DNA of 46,421 nucleotides from Sphingobacteriales bacterium (GCA_016185185.1 JACPOD010000069.1:1-46421); one strand, 5' to 3'. Positions 1 to 8,122 are shown, counted from the first letter of the stretch. The notes: generated from the sequence alone by a model not told the origin. Numbers and translations: made by a program.

Positions 1-378
1 GTTTACTTCATCTGGTAATTGATAAAAAGTGGGATGCCGGTAAATTTTATCTTCAGCCGGTTCATACAATTCACCTGCTTCATCCGGGTTGCTGGCGGTG
101 ATGTATTTACTTTCTACTACCCAAATGCTTACGCCTTCCATTCTTCGGGTATAAACATCACGGGCATTTTCAATAGCCATTTGTGCATCGGCTGCATGCA
201 GGCTTCCTACGTGTTTATGATCTAATCCCTGTTTGCTGCGGATGAACACTTCCCACAAAGGCCAATCAGCCCCCTTGCCCCCTGAAGGGGGAATATTAGA
301 AGTTTCTTTTTTTACATCGTTACCCGAATTAGTATCAGGAATGTCACCGTAGTAAAATTTTTTTATTTGAATTTTCAT
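1..378 (-). CDS. paaB: Phenylacetyl-CoA 1,2-epoxidase subunit PaaB (3' end outside window)
   Basis: Reading down from an ATG at 378 there are 126 open codons with no stop before the window edge, so the gene is cut at its C-terminus but nearly complete. The core matches PaaB: WPLWEVFIRSKQGLDHKHVG, then a DAQMAIENARDVYTRR block, EGVSIWVV, and near the edge KIYRHPTFYQLPDEV. PaaB is the small non-catalytic subunit of the PaaABCE multicomponent epoxidase, which converts phenylacetyl-CoA to its ring epoxide in the cytoplasm. It starts 20 bases after the paaA stop, so the two are co-transcribed; paaC and further genes are expected beyond the left edge. The linker before WPLWEV (about codons 29-37) is encoded by a palindromic repeat (268-291). 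Family assignment is firm. Confidence 0.9.
   Translation of the reverse strand, partial: MKIQIKKFYYGDIPDTNSGNDVKKETSNIPPSGGKGADWPLWEVFIRSKQGLDHKHVGSLHAADAQMAIENARDVYTRRMEGVSIWVVESKYITASNPDEAGELYEPAEDKIYRHPTFYQLPDEVN
268..291. repeat. Family-1 palindromic half-element inside paaB
   Basis: The palindrome CCCCCTGAAGGGGG at 278-291, with a second C-rich run just before it (270-274), lies inside the paaB reading frame. Read on the minus strand it has the same order as the elements at 6957-7047, 37977-38106 and 39258-39376: a CCCYTTYAGGG palindrome, a short spacer, then a run of G and CT. Here it encodes the residues IPPSGGKGA of the PaaB linker. Confidence 0.7.
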
Positions 379-398
379 AATTGAGATTTGTTATTTAA

Positions 399-1035
399 TC
401 ATGCTGCTTCTAAAGCCCCATTAGTGGTTTGGGGTTTCCTCTTCTCCGCATGTGCTGCCGCTGCTTCTCTCACCCAAGCCCCTTTTTCCCATGCATCCTT
501 TCTTGCCTGAAGGCGCTGTTTATTACAAGGGCCATTACCTTTTACCACATTCCAGAATTCATCCCAGTTAATTTCACCAAAATCATAATGCTTTCTTTCT
601 TCGTTCCATTTTAATTTATCATCCGGCAATTTCATGCCGAGTGTTTTTATCTGTTCAGCAATCATATCAATAAAATTCTGGCGTAACTCATCGTTACTTT
701 TTCTTTTTATTTTCCATTTCATGCTCTGGTCGCTGTTGGTGCTTTCGCTGTCTTTGGGGCCAAACGCCAAGCGTTTCTGCGGCACTATACAAATACAAAC
801 CATGACCGGCTTCATCCTGCACTTTAGCAAGCAGGATAGCTTTGCGTTTTAAAGATGGGGCACGACTTATCCAATTTCCTTCGGGCAACATGCCCACAAT
901 TTCACTATGTGCATGCTGACTGATTTGCCGGATGTTTGTTTTTCTATACGCATCAGGCATCCAGTCTTTGGGTTCAATTTTTATTTCGTTGTCGATTTTC
1001 TCCTGAAATAAATTTTCAAAATCCTTAATGGACAT
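399..1035 (-). pseudogene. paaA: Broken phenylacetyl-CoA epoxidase catalytic subunit PaaA (internal deletion and frame change)
   Basis: The N-terminal part (from ATG at 1035) reads like PaaA through [28 protein letters not shown] and [20 protein letters not shown]. It then runs into an unrelated tail in the same frame. PaaA similarity resumes in another frame at FGPKDSEST near 763 and continues through KWNEERKHYDFGEI and FWNVVKGNGPCN to the stop at 399. Compared with E. coli PaaA from memory, about 107 residues between ETLG and FGP are absent. These include the second half of the di-iron ligands (the EESFH region), while the first set (HSE, DEAGH) remains. The span is 637 bases, not a multiple of three. 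As read, no active oxygenase can be made. The cause is either a real deletion or an assembly error. Confidence 0.85.
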
Positions 1036-1123
1036 AAGGGGATAAAATTAAAGTTGCAATTTAATTAAAACTAACGGGTGTTTGGCAAAATTGTTTATAC
1101 GTTATTTACATTAAAAACAAAAA

Positions 1124-1144
1124 ACCCCGCACAAAAAGCGGGGT
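1124..1144 (-). terminator. Rho-independent terminator after paaE
   Basis: Stem ACCCCGC / GCGGGGT with a 7-base loop; on the minus strand it is followed by a run of T. It lies downstream of paaE and upstream of paaA, so the reductase and the oxygenase subunits are probably separate transcripts. The remaining bases between paaE and this hairpin (1145-1296) hold no gene I can support, and 1036-1123 should hold the promoter of paaAB. Confidence 0.7.
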
Positions 1145-1296
1145 AATAGTTTAATGATTAATGAATTCTTATCTGATCTGCTGTAGCGTTGTTGAGTACC
1201 TATTTATGGCGAAAGAGTCAGAACCTGTAAAAAGTAAAAGTAACCGGTTGGGAAATTAGAATTTATACCCTAAAGATGGTATTTATAAAAAAAGGA

Positions 1297-2373
1297 TCAT
1301 TTGATGTCGAAATCAAGAACGATAGTTTCGGATTTTGGATGTGACTGGCAGGTAAGAATAAATCCTTTTTCTATTTCATCTTCTTCAAGTCCCCAATGGA
1401 CATCCATGGTGACTTCGCCCTGTTCCAGTTTGGCTTTGCAGGTACAGCACATACCACCTTTACAGGCATAAGGCAGATCGGCTCCCTGTTTTAGTGCAGC
1501 ATCCAAAATGGTAGCATCTGAATTGAGCGGAAGCTTAAACTCAATACTTCGTCCGTCTGCTTTAATAGTGATGTTACTTTGTGTACCAGTTTGAACGCTC
1601 AACTGGCTGGATCCAACAATTTGTTTTTTCCCGGAAGAGGTAAATAACTCAAAATGTATTTTCTTTTTATCAATGCCGGTTTGCTCTAAATAATCTTTTA
1701 TGCAAAAGATCATTTCTTGGGGGCCACAAATAAAATATTCATCTACCGATTTATAGTCAAAGAGTTTTTCCAGTTCTTTTAGCTTGCCCGTAGTAAGTCT
1801 CCCAAAATTTAATGCAGAATCTGTTCGTTCACGGCTAAGAATATGAACCAGGTTAAACCTGTCAATGAATTTATTTTTTAAACCTTCCAGTTCTTCAAAA
1901 AATATAATCGAGCTTCTGGAACGGTTCCCATATATCAGTGTAAAACTGCTTAATGGTTCAGTTAACAAAGTTGTTTTAATAAGAGAGATAACAGGAGTAA
2001 TACCACTGCCGGCAGCAAATGCGAGGTAATGTTTTTTTTGTAAAGGATCAAGTGGCGTATTAAATTTTCCGGAAGGCTCCATTACTTCCACTACATCACC
2101 TTTGTTCAATTGTTCGTTGGCATAAGTAGAAAAAAGACCTCCTTCTAATTTTTTAATTGCAACACGTACCTCCTCTTCCAATGGAGAACTGCAGATAGAA
2201 TAACTGCGTCTCACTTCCTCGCCATTAATAATGGTACGCATAGTAAGGTTCTGCCCCTGTGTAAAGGAAAAATTCTTTTTTAGATATTCAGGAATATAAA
2301 AAGAAACCGAAACACAATCAGCTGTTTCTTTTTTTATTTCTTTAACAGCAAGCCGGTGAAAATGAATGGACAT
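1297..2373 (-). CDS. paaE: Phenylacetyl-CoA epoxidase reductase subunit PaaE
   Basis: 358 residues, full length for the family. The N-terminal half is a ferredoxin-NADP reductase-type FAD domain (RRSYSICSSP at about 75-85), followed by a nucleotide-binding domain (AAGSGITPVISL, later YFICGPQEM). The C-terminal 90 residues are a plant-type 2Fe-2S ferredoxin with Cys304, Cys309, Cys312 and Cys342 (PYACKGGMCCTC and LTCQSHP). PaaE passes electrons from NAD(P)H to the PaaA di-iron centre. The gene follows the TetR gene after only 6 bases, so these two form an operon. Other members of this reductase class serve other oxygenases, but the adjacent paaA and paaB make PaaE the best call. Confidence 0.92.
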   Translation of the reverse strand: MSIHFHRLAVKEIKKETADCVSVSFYIPEYLKKNFSFTQGQNLTMRTIINGEEVRRSYSICSSPLEEEVRVAIKKLEGGLFSTYANEQLNKGDVVEVMEPSGKFNTPLDPLQKKHYLAFAAGSGITPVISLIKTTLLTEPLSSFTLIYGNRSRSSIIFFEELEGLKNKFIDRFNLVHILSRERTDSALNFGRLTTGKLKELEKLFDYKSVDEYFICGPQEMIFCIKDYLEQTGIDKKKIHFELFTSSGKKQIVGSSQLSVQTGTQSNITIKADGRSIEFKLPLNSDATILDAALKQGADLPYACKGGMCCTCKAKLEQGEVTMDVHWGLEEDEIEKGFILTCQSHPKSETIVLDFDIK

Positions 2374-2379
2374 AAAAAT

Positions 2380-2970
2380 TTACTTCTTCAACCCTTCTAC
2401 CATAATAAGTACCATGTTCTTTTCTAACTCATCTGCATCAATTTTTTGAGTGCTGCGGTGCCAGCTTTCAATACCTGCAACAGCATGAAGCATGATGAGG
2501 ACAGCAGTGGGAGCATCTATATTTTTAATTTCTTTACTTTTTATCCCTTCTTCAATGATCGAGGCAAGCCGCTTGCGGTAAGTGCGGCGGGTTGTTTGAA
2601 AATTAGAGAGGTAAGGATCTTCTAAATGTTTCCACTCCCTGTCACTTACATAAACTTCTTCGTAATTATGGATCATTTGGTGAATATGAAAGCGCAGGAT
2701 CGTTTCTATTTTTTCTATGGCAGAAACATTGCTGCTTTCTACTTTTTCCAGGTGATTAATAAAACGGTTGGCTACCGTAAAACAGATATCCTGCAGTATT
2801 TCACTCTTGGACTTGATGTGATTGTATAAACTGGCAGCCTCCACGCCTACTTTATCAGCAAGGTCACGCATAGAAGAAGCTGCATATCCTTTTTCACGGA
2901 AGAGAGCAGCAGCCGTAGCTACAATGGTATCTTTTTTCGTAACGTTTTGTCCAGATTTAATCTTTGCCAT
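2380..2970 (-). CDS. TetR/AcrR family transcriptional regulator, probably of the paa genes
   Basis: 196 residues. The N-terminal TetR helix-turn-helix spans about residues 10-58 (TIVATAAALFREKGYAASSM, then VGVEAASLYNHIKSKSEIL). The rest is a helical ligand-binding domain without obvious specificity markers. It lies immediately upstream of paaE on the same strand, 6 bases apart. Regulation of phenylacetate degradation in response to a CoA thioester is therefore an inference from context and from TetR-type PaaR regulators elsewhere. The divergent sugar kinase starts 99 bases away. Confidence 0.85.
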   Translation of the reverse strand: MAKIKSGQNVTKKDTIVATAAALFREKGYAASSMRDLADKVGVEAASLYNHIKSKSEILQDICFTVANRFINHLEKVESSNVSAIEKIETILRFHIHQMIHNYEEVYVSDREWKHLEDPYLSNFQTTRRTYRKRLASIIEEGIKSKEIKNIDAPTAVLIMLHAVAGIESWHRSTQKIDADELEKNMVLIMVEGLKK

Positions 2971-3039
2971 GAAGCAAATTTAATTAATAAACAGCTTTCT
3001 AAAAACTTATTTAAGCCAAATGCCAATATTGAATTCCCT

Positions 3040-3047
3040 TACCTTTG
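3040..3047 (+). promoter_or_regulatory. Bacteroidota -7 element upstream of the PfkB kinase
   Basis: TACCTTTG fits the TAnnTTTG consensus and lies 22 bases before the chosen ATG at 3070. No good TTTG -33 box is found about 20 bases further upstream, so only half of the promoter is supported. Confidence 0.45.
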
Positions 3048-3069
3048 CTGCGTTTTAAAAAAATTTAAT

Positions 3070-3993
3070 ATGTCCCTGATCTCTGTTGGAACAATGGCTT
3101 TTGATGCTATTGAAACACCCTTTGGTAAAACGGATAAGATTGTTGGCGGTTCTGCTATTTATGTAGCGTATTCAGCTGCGAATTTTGTAACTCCCGTGCA
3201 ACAAATTTCAATTGTTGGTTATGATTTTCCCACAGAGGAAATGGAGGAATTAAAAAGCCGTGGTGTGATGCTGGACGGGGTAGAAATAGTCCCAAATAAA
3301 AAGTCTTTCTTTTGGAGTGGCCGTTACCATATGGATATGAATGGAAGAAATACACTGGTGACCGATTTAAATGTGCTGGAAGATTTTAATCCAAAGGTTC
3401 CGGAAGCTTTTCAAAATGCCGAGTTCTTAATGCTGGGAAATGTTTCGCCACATATACAGATAAGTATCATTGAACAAATGAAGGTAAGGCCAAAACTTAT
3501 AGCAATGGACACCATGAACTTGTGGATGGATATTGCTATGCCCGACCTGGAACGTTTGCTTAAAATGGTGGACGTATTAATTATTAATGACAGCGAAGCA
3601 AGACAATTGAGTGCCCAGTTTTCCTTAGTAAAAGCGGCAAAAGAAATTTTAAAAATGGGACCTAAATACCTGATCGTAAAAAAAGGGGAACACGGAGCGC
3701 TGCTTTTTCATAAAAATGAAGTTTTTTATGCACCAGCTCTTCCATTAGAAGATGTATTTGATCCAACAGGTGCCGGAGATACTTTTGCCGGCGGTTTTAT
3801 GGGCCATATTGCCAAAACAAAGGACATTAGTTTTGAAAATATGAAAACGGCCATCATCGTTGGTTCGGCCATGGCGAGTTTTTGTGTTGAAAAATTTGGT
3901 CCCACCCGTTTAAAAGAAGTTAACAAAGAAGATATTGAGGAAAGAATAAAGGAATTTGTACAGCTGGTAAGTTTTGAAATTAGTTTTGAGTAA
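3070..3993 (+). CDS. PfkB-family carbohydrate kinase
   Basis: 307 residues when started at the ATG at 3070, where the conserved fold begins (SLISVGTMAFDAIETPFG). The frame is open further upstream, but a -7 promoter element at 3040 lies inside that extension. The ribokinase fold is shown by GGSAIYVAYSAANF near the N-terminus, IINDSEARQL in the middle, and the DPTGAGDTFAGGF signature, with Asp237 as the probable catalytic base. It phosphorylates a sugar or nucleoside with ATP; the substrate cannot be told. It is a single-gene unit, divergent from tetR and ended by a hairpin at 4018-4049. Confidence 0.85.
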   Translation: MSLISVGTMAFDAIETPFGKTDKIVGGSAIYVAYSAANFVTPVQQISIVGYDFPTEEMEELKSRGVMLDGVEIVPNKKSFFWSGRYHMDMNGRNTLVTDLNVLEDFNPKVPEAFQNAEFLMLGNVSPHIQISIIEQMKVRPKLIAMDTMNLWMDIAMPDLERLLKMVDVLIINDSEARQLSAQFSLVKAAKEILKMGPKYLIVKKGEHGALLFHKNEVFYAPALPLEDVFDPTGAGDTFAGGFMGHIAKTKDISFENMKTAIIVGSAMASFCVEKFGPTRLKEVNKEDIEERIKEFVQLVSFEISFE

Positions 3994-4017
3994 ATTTTTT
4001 TACTACAGTTATAGATA

Positions 4018-4049
4018 CAAATAAGGGAAGCATTTGCTTCCCTTATTTG
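4018..4049. terminator. Bidirectional terminator between the kinase and the secreted protein gene
   Basis: A long perfect hairpin (CAAATAAGGGAAGCA, loop TTT, complementary arm) with T-rich sequence after it on both strands. It lies between two convergent genes ending at 3993 and 4081. Confidence 0.8.
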
Positions 4050-4080
4050 TTTTAAAAAGTTAATGATATAAGCAGAAGAA

Positions 4081-6717
4081 TTAAAACTTCCTGGCTACTA
4101 CCGTTGTATTTTTAAACTTCTTTGCTTTTCCCTGCAGGTTAAAAATTTCGGTATATACTACATAAATACCTACAGGAACTTTTTGCAGTTTATCGTTTAA
4201 TCCGTCCCAGCGGAAATAACCACTGGTGGTGCACAATGCATTTTTTTGTAATACACGTATGGGCCTGCCACTGGCATCAAAAATGGTGATGTTGGCCACA
4301 TAACCTCTTTCAGGGAACTGGTAATTGATTGTAAGGAAATCATCAAAGCCATCATTGTCGGGCGAAAAAACATCGGGGGTTAATTTAATTTCTCCCTGCA
4401 CCTGCTGATCAATTCGAAACTGTGAGTTCTGGTAAGTAGGTGTTCCGTAACCAGCAATGGTTGCAGCAGAATGCCAGTTTTCTTTTGTTTGTGTTTTTCC
4501 GTTGTAATCTATTCTTTCCAGCGCTACCCCTTCTGTATTATTAATCAGGGCAAAATGCCATTTATCACTGTAAGCAAATTCATCCACAATTTTTCCATTG
4601 ATGTTATATATTACCACGTTGCTGGAATCATCATTATAGCTTGGCAAAGAAGATAATTCAATGAAATTTTCCGGGTTCTTAACGAGATAATTGTTTTTAA
4701 CCCAATCCGTACTTTCGGTTATCACAATATAATCTCCGGGAAAGAAGAGCAAGGTTTCCGTACTTATTTGTTTCAGGTTTGCTATCTGTGCAGCAGAATT
4801 ACGATTGGCTAAATAAAGCTGGTTAAAGTCAAGGATTTTATTGCTTCTGTTATATAATTCCACATAATCATAACCACCACTTTTTGGATTAAATAAAATT
4901 TCATTTACAACAGCATCTAAACTATCGCTTGCAGATGCCAGTCCAACTCTTGTGTTGTTTTTTGTGCCGATTGTGTTGTTGCCGCAATCAGTAACACCAC
5001 TAACCGTTATAGTATACACTTTATTTGTTTGTAAAGAAGTATTCAGGGAAAGAATTACCCTGTCGAACAATGGTGCTACCGGTAAGGCACTGACAGGAGT
5101 ACCTATCCCATCACTAATACTATAGCTGGTGGTAACGGCTGCTTTCGCATTATTTAAGGGTTCATCAAAAAGTAAAACAATAGTAGTGGCATTGCTGGCG
5201 TATGCTCTTAAAACACCCGGGGCCGTTGCGTCTTTATTATTTCCATCCACAGAATTCTTTCTTCCGGGAGTGCCACCACTGGCATCATTGCTTTCTTTCC
5301 AATTGCCTGAACCGGTGCAGGGATTTTTAGTATCGATCATTTCCAGCGTCCATCCGCCATCTTTTTTTATTGGGTTTTGGTACCAACTATCAGAATATGC
5401 TACAGCATGAATTACAGTGCCATCACCGGATAACAAGGAAAGTGTTTCACCTGTATTATCTAATGAAGGGAAACTGGTTACAGATATTGTTTTGCCAAAA
5501 ACCGATAAAGCAGGAACAGCACTGCCGGTACAAACAATAACAAAACTATCTGGTTTTAAAATATAGTTGGGTAAGGGTCCGATGATACCACTGGCATCAC
5601 CAATTTTCCAACCAGATAAATTAATTGGAAAGCCAGAAGTATTTTTTAATTCGATCCACTCAGCATTGGGTAAACCAACCTGGGGAGCGGGGTCAGCAAT
5701 TAACTCATCAATAACCACATCATATTGTTGTGGAGTATAAAAACTAAAGCTTGCTGTACCATTGCTGATAGCATTACCTGCAATATCCTGTACGCCATTC
5801 ACCGTTAAGGTACAGTTAACACCATTAGGAATAGTAGTACTAAAACTCAAATGCACCAAAGAAGTATTAGAAGCATCTCTTATTGCACTAACAGGATTCC
5901 CCAATCCATTGCTGGCGGAATAATTGGTAACTGTTTGAGCGGTAGTAGCATCAACAGTCTCATTAAACAATACATCTACTGCAGTTGAGGATATTGCTGA
6001 TGCAGACACCAGTGCCGGAGGCGTTATATCGGGAACATAATTACTGATAACGATATCATCAAAGAAATGTCTTTGGGCAAAACTTGCTTTAGTACTTTGC
6101 TTAATTAGTATTCCAAAAAAAGCAGAAGTAACATAATTAGCATCTGTAACAGAGCCCTCGCTACTGTAACTGTTACCGGTACCACTTAAATCACGGAATA
6201 AAGTCCAATTGTTCGCAGCATCCCGAACCACTTTAATCTTCATGGTATTACTGCTTGTGTTTAAAATGCCATCCGCACCGTCAATGATTTTTGTTATAAC
6301 TCCGCCAGCATCCTTTCTATACAAAGAGATTTCATCAGTAGTATTTCCAATTCTGACAAAAAAACCGGTAGTACCTGTTGCAGTAATATCACTTGCTGAG
6401 GCAATCAGGTAAACATCAATATAATTTGCAGAAGAAGGGTTAAAAGTTATTTGTGAATAAAATTCCCATTGAACGGAGGTGGCTAATGTATTGATGGTAC
6501 TAATGTAAAACGACGAGTTAGCAACGGTGTCATTGCTTTGGAGTTGCTGTGAGGTGTTTATAATCCAATCGCCACCAGGTGAAACCGCTGATGTGTTCCA
6601 GGCAGGATTAGCAGTATAATCACCATCATTAAAGTTTTCATTTAACTGTGCTTTTACAGTAAAGACACAGCATAATAAAATACATAAGCTTGTTAGTTTT
6701 AATCCCTTTATTTTCAT
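4081..6717 (-). CDS. Secreted multidomain protein with lamin-tail domains and a T9SS/gliding-type C-terminal domain
   Basis: 878 residues. A signal peptide (residues 1-23, ending TVKA) is followed by a jelly-roll-like region to about 225. Next come an SbsA-type Ig domain (about 230-330), a lamin-tail domain (about 332-450, IDELIADPAP and AEWIELKNTSG), a second Ig-like domain (about 494-590) and a second lamin-tail domain (about 600-715, VVNEILFNPK and YDYVELYNRS). The end (about 778-878, TPDVFSPDNDGFDDF to VGIYVVYTEIFN) resembles the gliding-motility-associated CHU_C domain used by the type IX secretion system. It is therefore probably secreted or held on the cell surface. Lamin-tail domains in bacteria often accompany secreted hydrolases or nucleases, but no catalytic domain is visible. 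A possible -7 box (TATCTTTA) lies at 6732-6725. Confidence 0.75.
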   Translation of the reverse strand: MKIKGLKLTSLCILLCCVFTVKAQLNENFNDGDYTANPAWNTSAVSPGGDWIINTSQQLQSNDTVANSSFYISTINTLATSVQWEFYSQITFNPSSANYIDVYLIASASDITATGTTGFFVRIGNTTDEISLYRKDAGGVITKIIDGADGILNTSSNTMKIKVVRDAANNWTLFRDLSGTGNSYSSEGSVTDANYVTSAFFGILIKQSTKASFAQRHFFDDIVISNYVPDITPPALVSASAISSTAVDVLFNETVDATTAQTVTNYSASNGLGNPVSAIRDASNTSLVHLSFSTTIPNGVNCTLTVNGVQDIAGNAISNGTASFSFYTPQQYDVVIDELIADPAPQVGLPNAEWIELKNTSGFPINLSGWKIGDASGIIGPLPNYILKPDSFVIVCTGSAVPALSVFGKTISVTSFPSLDNTGETLSLLSGDGTVIHAVAYSDSWYQNPIKKDGGWTLEMIDTKNPCTGSGNWKESNDASGGTPGRKNSVDGNNKDATAPGVLRAYASNATTIVLLFDEPLNNAKAAVTTSYSISDGIGTPVSALPVAPLFDRVILSLNTSLQTNKVYTITVSGVTDCGNNTIGTKNNTRVGLASASDSLDAVVNEILFNPKSGGYDYVELYNRSNKILDFNQLYLANRNSAAQIANLKQISTETLLFFPGDYIVITESTDWVKNNYLVKNPENFIELSSLPSYNDDSSNVVIYNINGKIVDEFAYSDKWHFALINNTEGVALERIDYNGKTQTKENWHSAATIAGYGTPTYQNSQFRIDQQVQGEIKLTPDVFSPDNDGFDDFLTINYQFPERGYVANITIFDASGRPIRVLQKNALCTTSGYFRWDGLNDKLQKVPVGIYVVYTEIFNLQGKAKKFKNTTVVARKF

Positions 6718-6746
6718 AACCGGCTAAAGATAATAAAATAAATTTC

Positions 6747-6761
6747 ACCCCTAACAGGGGT
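6747..6761. repeat. Short perfect palindrome upstream of the lamin-tail gene
   Basis: ACCCCTAACAGGGGT: a 6-base stem with a 3-base loop, in the leader or promoter region of the minus-strand gene. It resembles the CCCCTNAAGGGG core of the family-1 repeats but lacks the flanking G-run, so membership is uncertain. Confidence 0.4.
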
Positions 6762-6794
6762 TAGTTATAAAATAAATAATATGCGCAGTAGTTA

Positions 6795-6826
6795 TTTGGC
6801 TCAAATATTTTTTGTAACTATCTTCG
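6795..6826 (+). promoter_or_regulatory. Bacteroidota promoter driving a candidate small RNA
   Basis: TTTG at 6795-6798, a 20-base spacer, then TATCTTCG at 6819-6826. This fits the TTTG/TAnnTTTG arrangement of the Bacteroidota primary sigma factor apart from one base in the -7 box. It points to a start near 6832, where no reading frame begins. Confidence 0.6.
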
Positions 6827-6831
6827 GCCCG

Positions 6832-6957
6832 TAAATGAAACAAAATAAACATACTAAACGCACAAAAAAACATTCCTGAGGAAGGTTTGCAGCGTTCTGT
6901 ATGTTATCATATAAAAGCTTGACAGGCCTTCCTAAAACGGGAAGGCCTTATTTTTTG
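6832..6957 (+). ncRNA. Candidate structured small RNA, about 125 nt, unknown family
   Basis: A promoter with both boxes (6795-6826) is followed 98 bases later by an intrinsic terminator, with no credible reading frame between. The segment can fold. CATACTAAACGC (about 6850-6861) pairs with GCGTTCTGTATG (about 6892-6903) to close a domain that holds a small hairpin, TTCC-TGA-GGAA. The terminator stem forms the 3' end. The next feature downstream is a palindromic repeat and then asd, so it could also be a leader or attenuator of asd, but the terminator separates them. GAGGAAGG followed by GCAG is faintly like the SRP RNA tip, but the spacing is wrong. Family is not recognised. Confidence 0.5.
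6924..6956 (+). terminator. Intrinsic terminator of the candidate small RNA
   Basis: AGGCCTTCC (6924-6932), a 7-base loop, GGAAGGCCT (6940-6948), then TA and six T. The 9-base perfect stem with a T tail is a textbook rho-independent terminator. Confidence 0.85.
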
Positions 6958-7047
6958 CCCCAACCCCTGAAGGGGCTAAAATAAATATCAGGGAAGAAAC
7001 ATATTTTATTAATCATTAAAAACATTCCCTTTAGGGAGTTGGAGGGC
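6957..7047. repeat. Family-1 palindromic element A, ending just before the asd start codon
   Basis: The left end, GCCCCAACCCCTGAAGGGG (6957-6975), and the right end, CCCTTTAGGGAGTTGGAGGG (7027-7046), are inverted copies of one another, and each contains its own palindrome. The A/T-rich centre is about 50 bases. The right end stops 6 bases before the asd ATG, placing GGAGGG at Shine-Dalgarno distance. With 6718-6956, this explains the 335-base stretch without a protein gene upstream of asd. Confidence 0.75.
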
Positions 7048-7052
7048 TTCAA

Positions 7053-8060
7053 ATGAAAGTTGCAGTAGTAGGTGCCACCGGGTTGGTAGGAACCAAAATG
7101 TTACAGGTATTAGCGGAAAGAAATTTTTCAGTAACTGAATTAATTCCGGTGGCCTCCGAAAAATCGGTAGGTAAAGAAGTGGATTTTAAAGGAAAGAAAT
7201 ATAAAGTGGTAAGTATGACAGATGCTATTGCTGCCAAACCAAATGTGGCTATTTTTTCTGCCGGAGGAAGTACTTCATTGGAATGGGCACCCAAATTTGC
7301 AGCGGCAGGAATAACTGTAATAGATAATTCCAGTGCCTGGCGTATGGACCCAACCAAAAAATTAGTGGTGCCGGAAGTGAATGCTGAAGTGTTGACAAGA
7401 GAAGATAAAATTATTGCAAACCCAAATTGTTCAACTATACAAATGGTGGTGGCATTACAACCATTGCATAAAAAATATAATATTGAAAGAATTGTAGTGA
7501 GCACTTATCAAAGTGTTACCGGTACGGGTGTAAAAGCAGTGGATCAGCTTATGGGTGAAAGAAATAAGGCCATCAAAGGGGCTGGTGATGATTATCCAAT
7601 GGCATACAAATATCCAATAGACCTGAATGTCATCCCTCAAATAGATGTTTTTTTAGAAAATGGTTATACCAAAGAGGAAATGAAAATGGTAAACGAGACC
7701 AAAAAAATTATGCAGGATGATTCCATCCGGGTAACGGCTACTACAGTTCGTATCCCGGTAGTTGGTGGGCATAGTGAAAGTGTAAATGTAGAATTCACCA
7801 ACGATTTTGATCTGAATGAAGTAAGATCATTGTTGCAGGCAGCACCGGGTGTTATAGTAGTTGATGATCCTGCCAATCAGCAATACCCCATGCCCATGGA
7901 TGCTCATGAAAAAGACGCAGTGTTTGTGGGGAGAATAAGAAGAGATGAAACACAACCCTATACATTGAACATGTGGATTGTTAGCGACAACCTTCGCAAA
8001 GGTGCCGCAACCAATGCTGTACAAATAGCTGAATATTTAGCAGCTCAGGGGATGCTGTAA
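7053..8060 (+). CDS. asd: Aspartate-semialdehyde dehydrogenase
   Basis: 335 residues, the usual length. The N-terminal nucleotide-binding glycine motif is GATGLVG (7-13). The catalytic cysteine is Cys126 in ANPNCSTIQ, and the active-site histidine is His240 in VVGGHSES; SSAWRMD and TYQSVTGTG are further family blocks. The enzyme reduces aspartyl phosphate to aspartate semialdehyde with NADPH, at the branch to lysine/diaminopimelate, methionine and threonine. It stands alone: a terminated small RNA and a palindromic element lie upstream and a bidirectional terminator follows. No promoter was recognised; it would have to lie inside or before the repeat. Confidence 0.95.
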   Translation: MKVAVVGATGLVGTKMLQVLAERNFSVTELIPVASEKSVGKEVDFKGKKYKVVSMTDAIAAKPNVAIFSAGGSTSLEWAPKFAAAGITVIDNSSAWRMDPTKKLVVPEVNAEVLTREDKIIANPNCSTIQMVVALQPLHKKYNIERIVVSTYQSVTGTGVKAVDQLMGERNKAIKGAGDDYPMAYKYPIDLNVIPQIDVFLENGYTKEEMKMVNETKKIMQDDSIRVTATTVRIPVVGGHSESVNVEFTNDFDLNEVRSLLQAAPGVIVVDDPANQQYPMPMDAHEKDAVFVGRIRRDETQPYTLNMWIVSDNLRKGAATNAVQIAEYLAAQGML

Positions 8061-8074
8061 ATAGTATAAAAAAA

Positions 8075-8105
8075 CAAAAGCCGGGTTAGAAAAACCCGGC
8101 TTTTG
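8075..8105. terminator. Bidirectional terminator between asd and the converging lipoprotein gene
   Basis: CAAAAGCCGGGTT (8075-8087), short loop, AACCCGGCTTTTG (8093-8105): a long perfect stem flanked by A and T runs on either side, between convergent genes. Confidence 0.88.
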
Positions 8106-8122
8106 TTTACTGATCCAATTAT

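Noticed and set aside
1145-1296. A possible remnant of a T9SS-type C-terminal tail on the minus strand (NFPTGYF then FLQV).
   Set aside because: Too short, needs frame changes, and no sorting-domain start is nearby; treated as untranslated sequence after paaE.
6870-6900. GAGGAAGG followed by GCAGCG suggested the tip of the bacterial SRP RNA.
   Set aside because: The spacing between the tetraloop-like part and the GCAG part is too long and the opposite strand of the conserved loop is missing, so the RNA was left unnamed.
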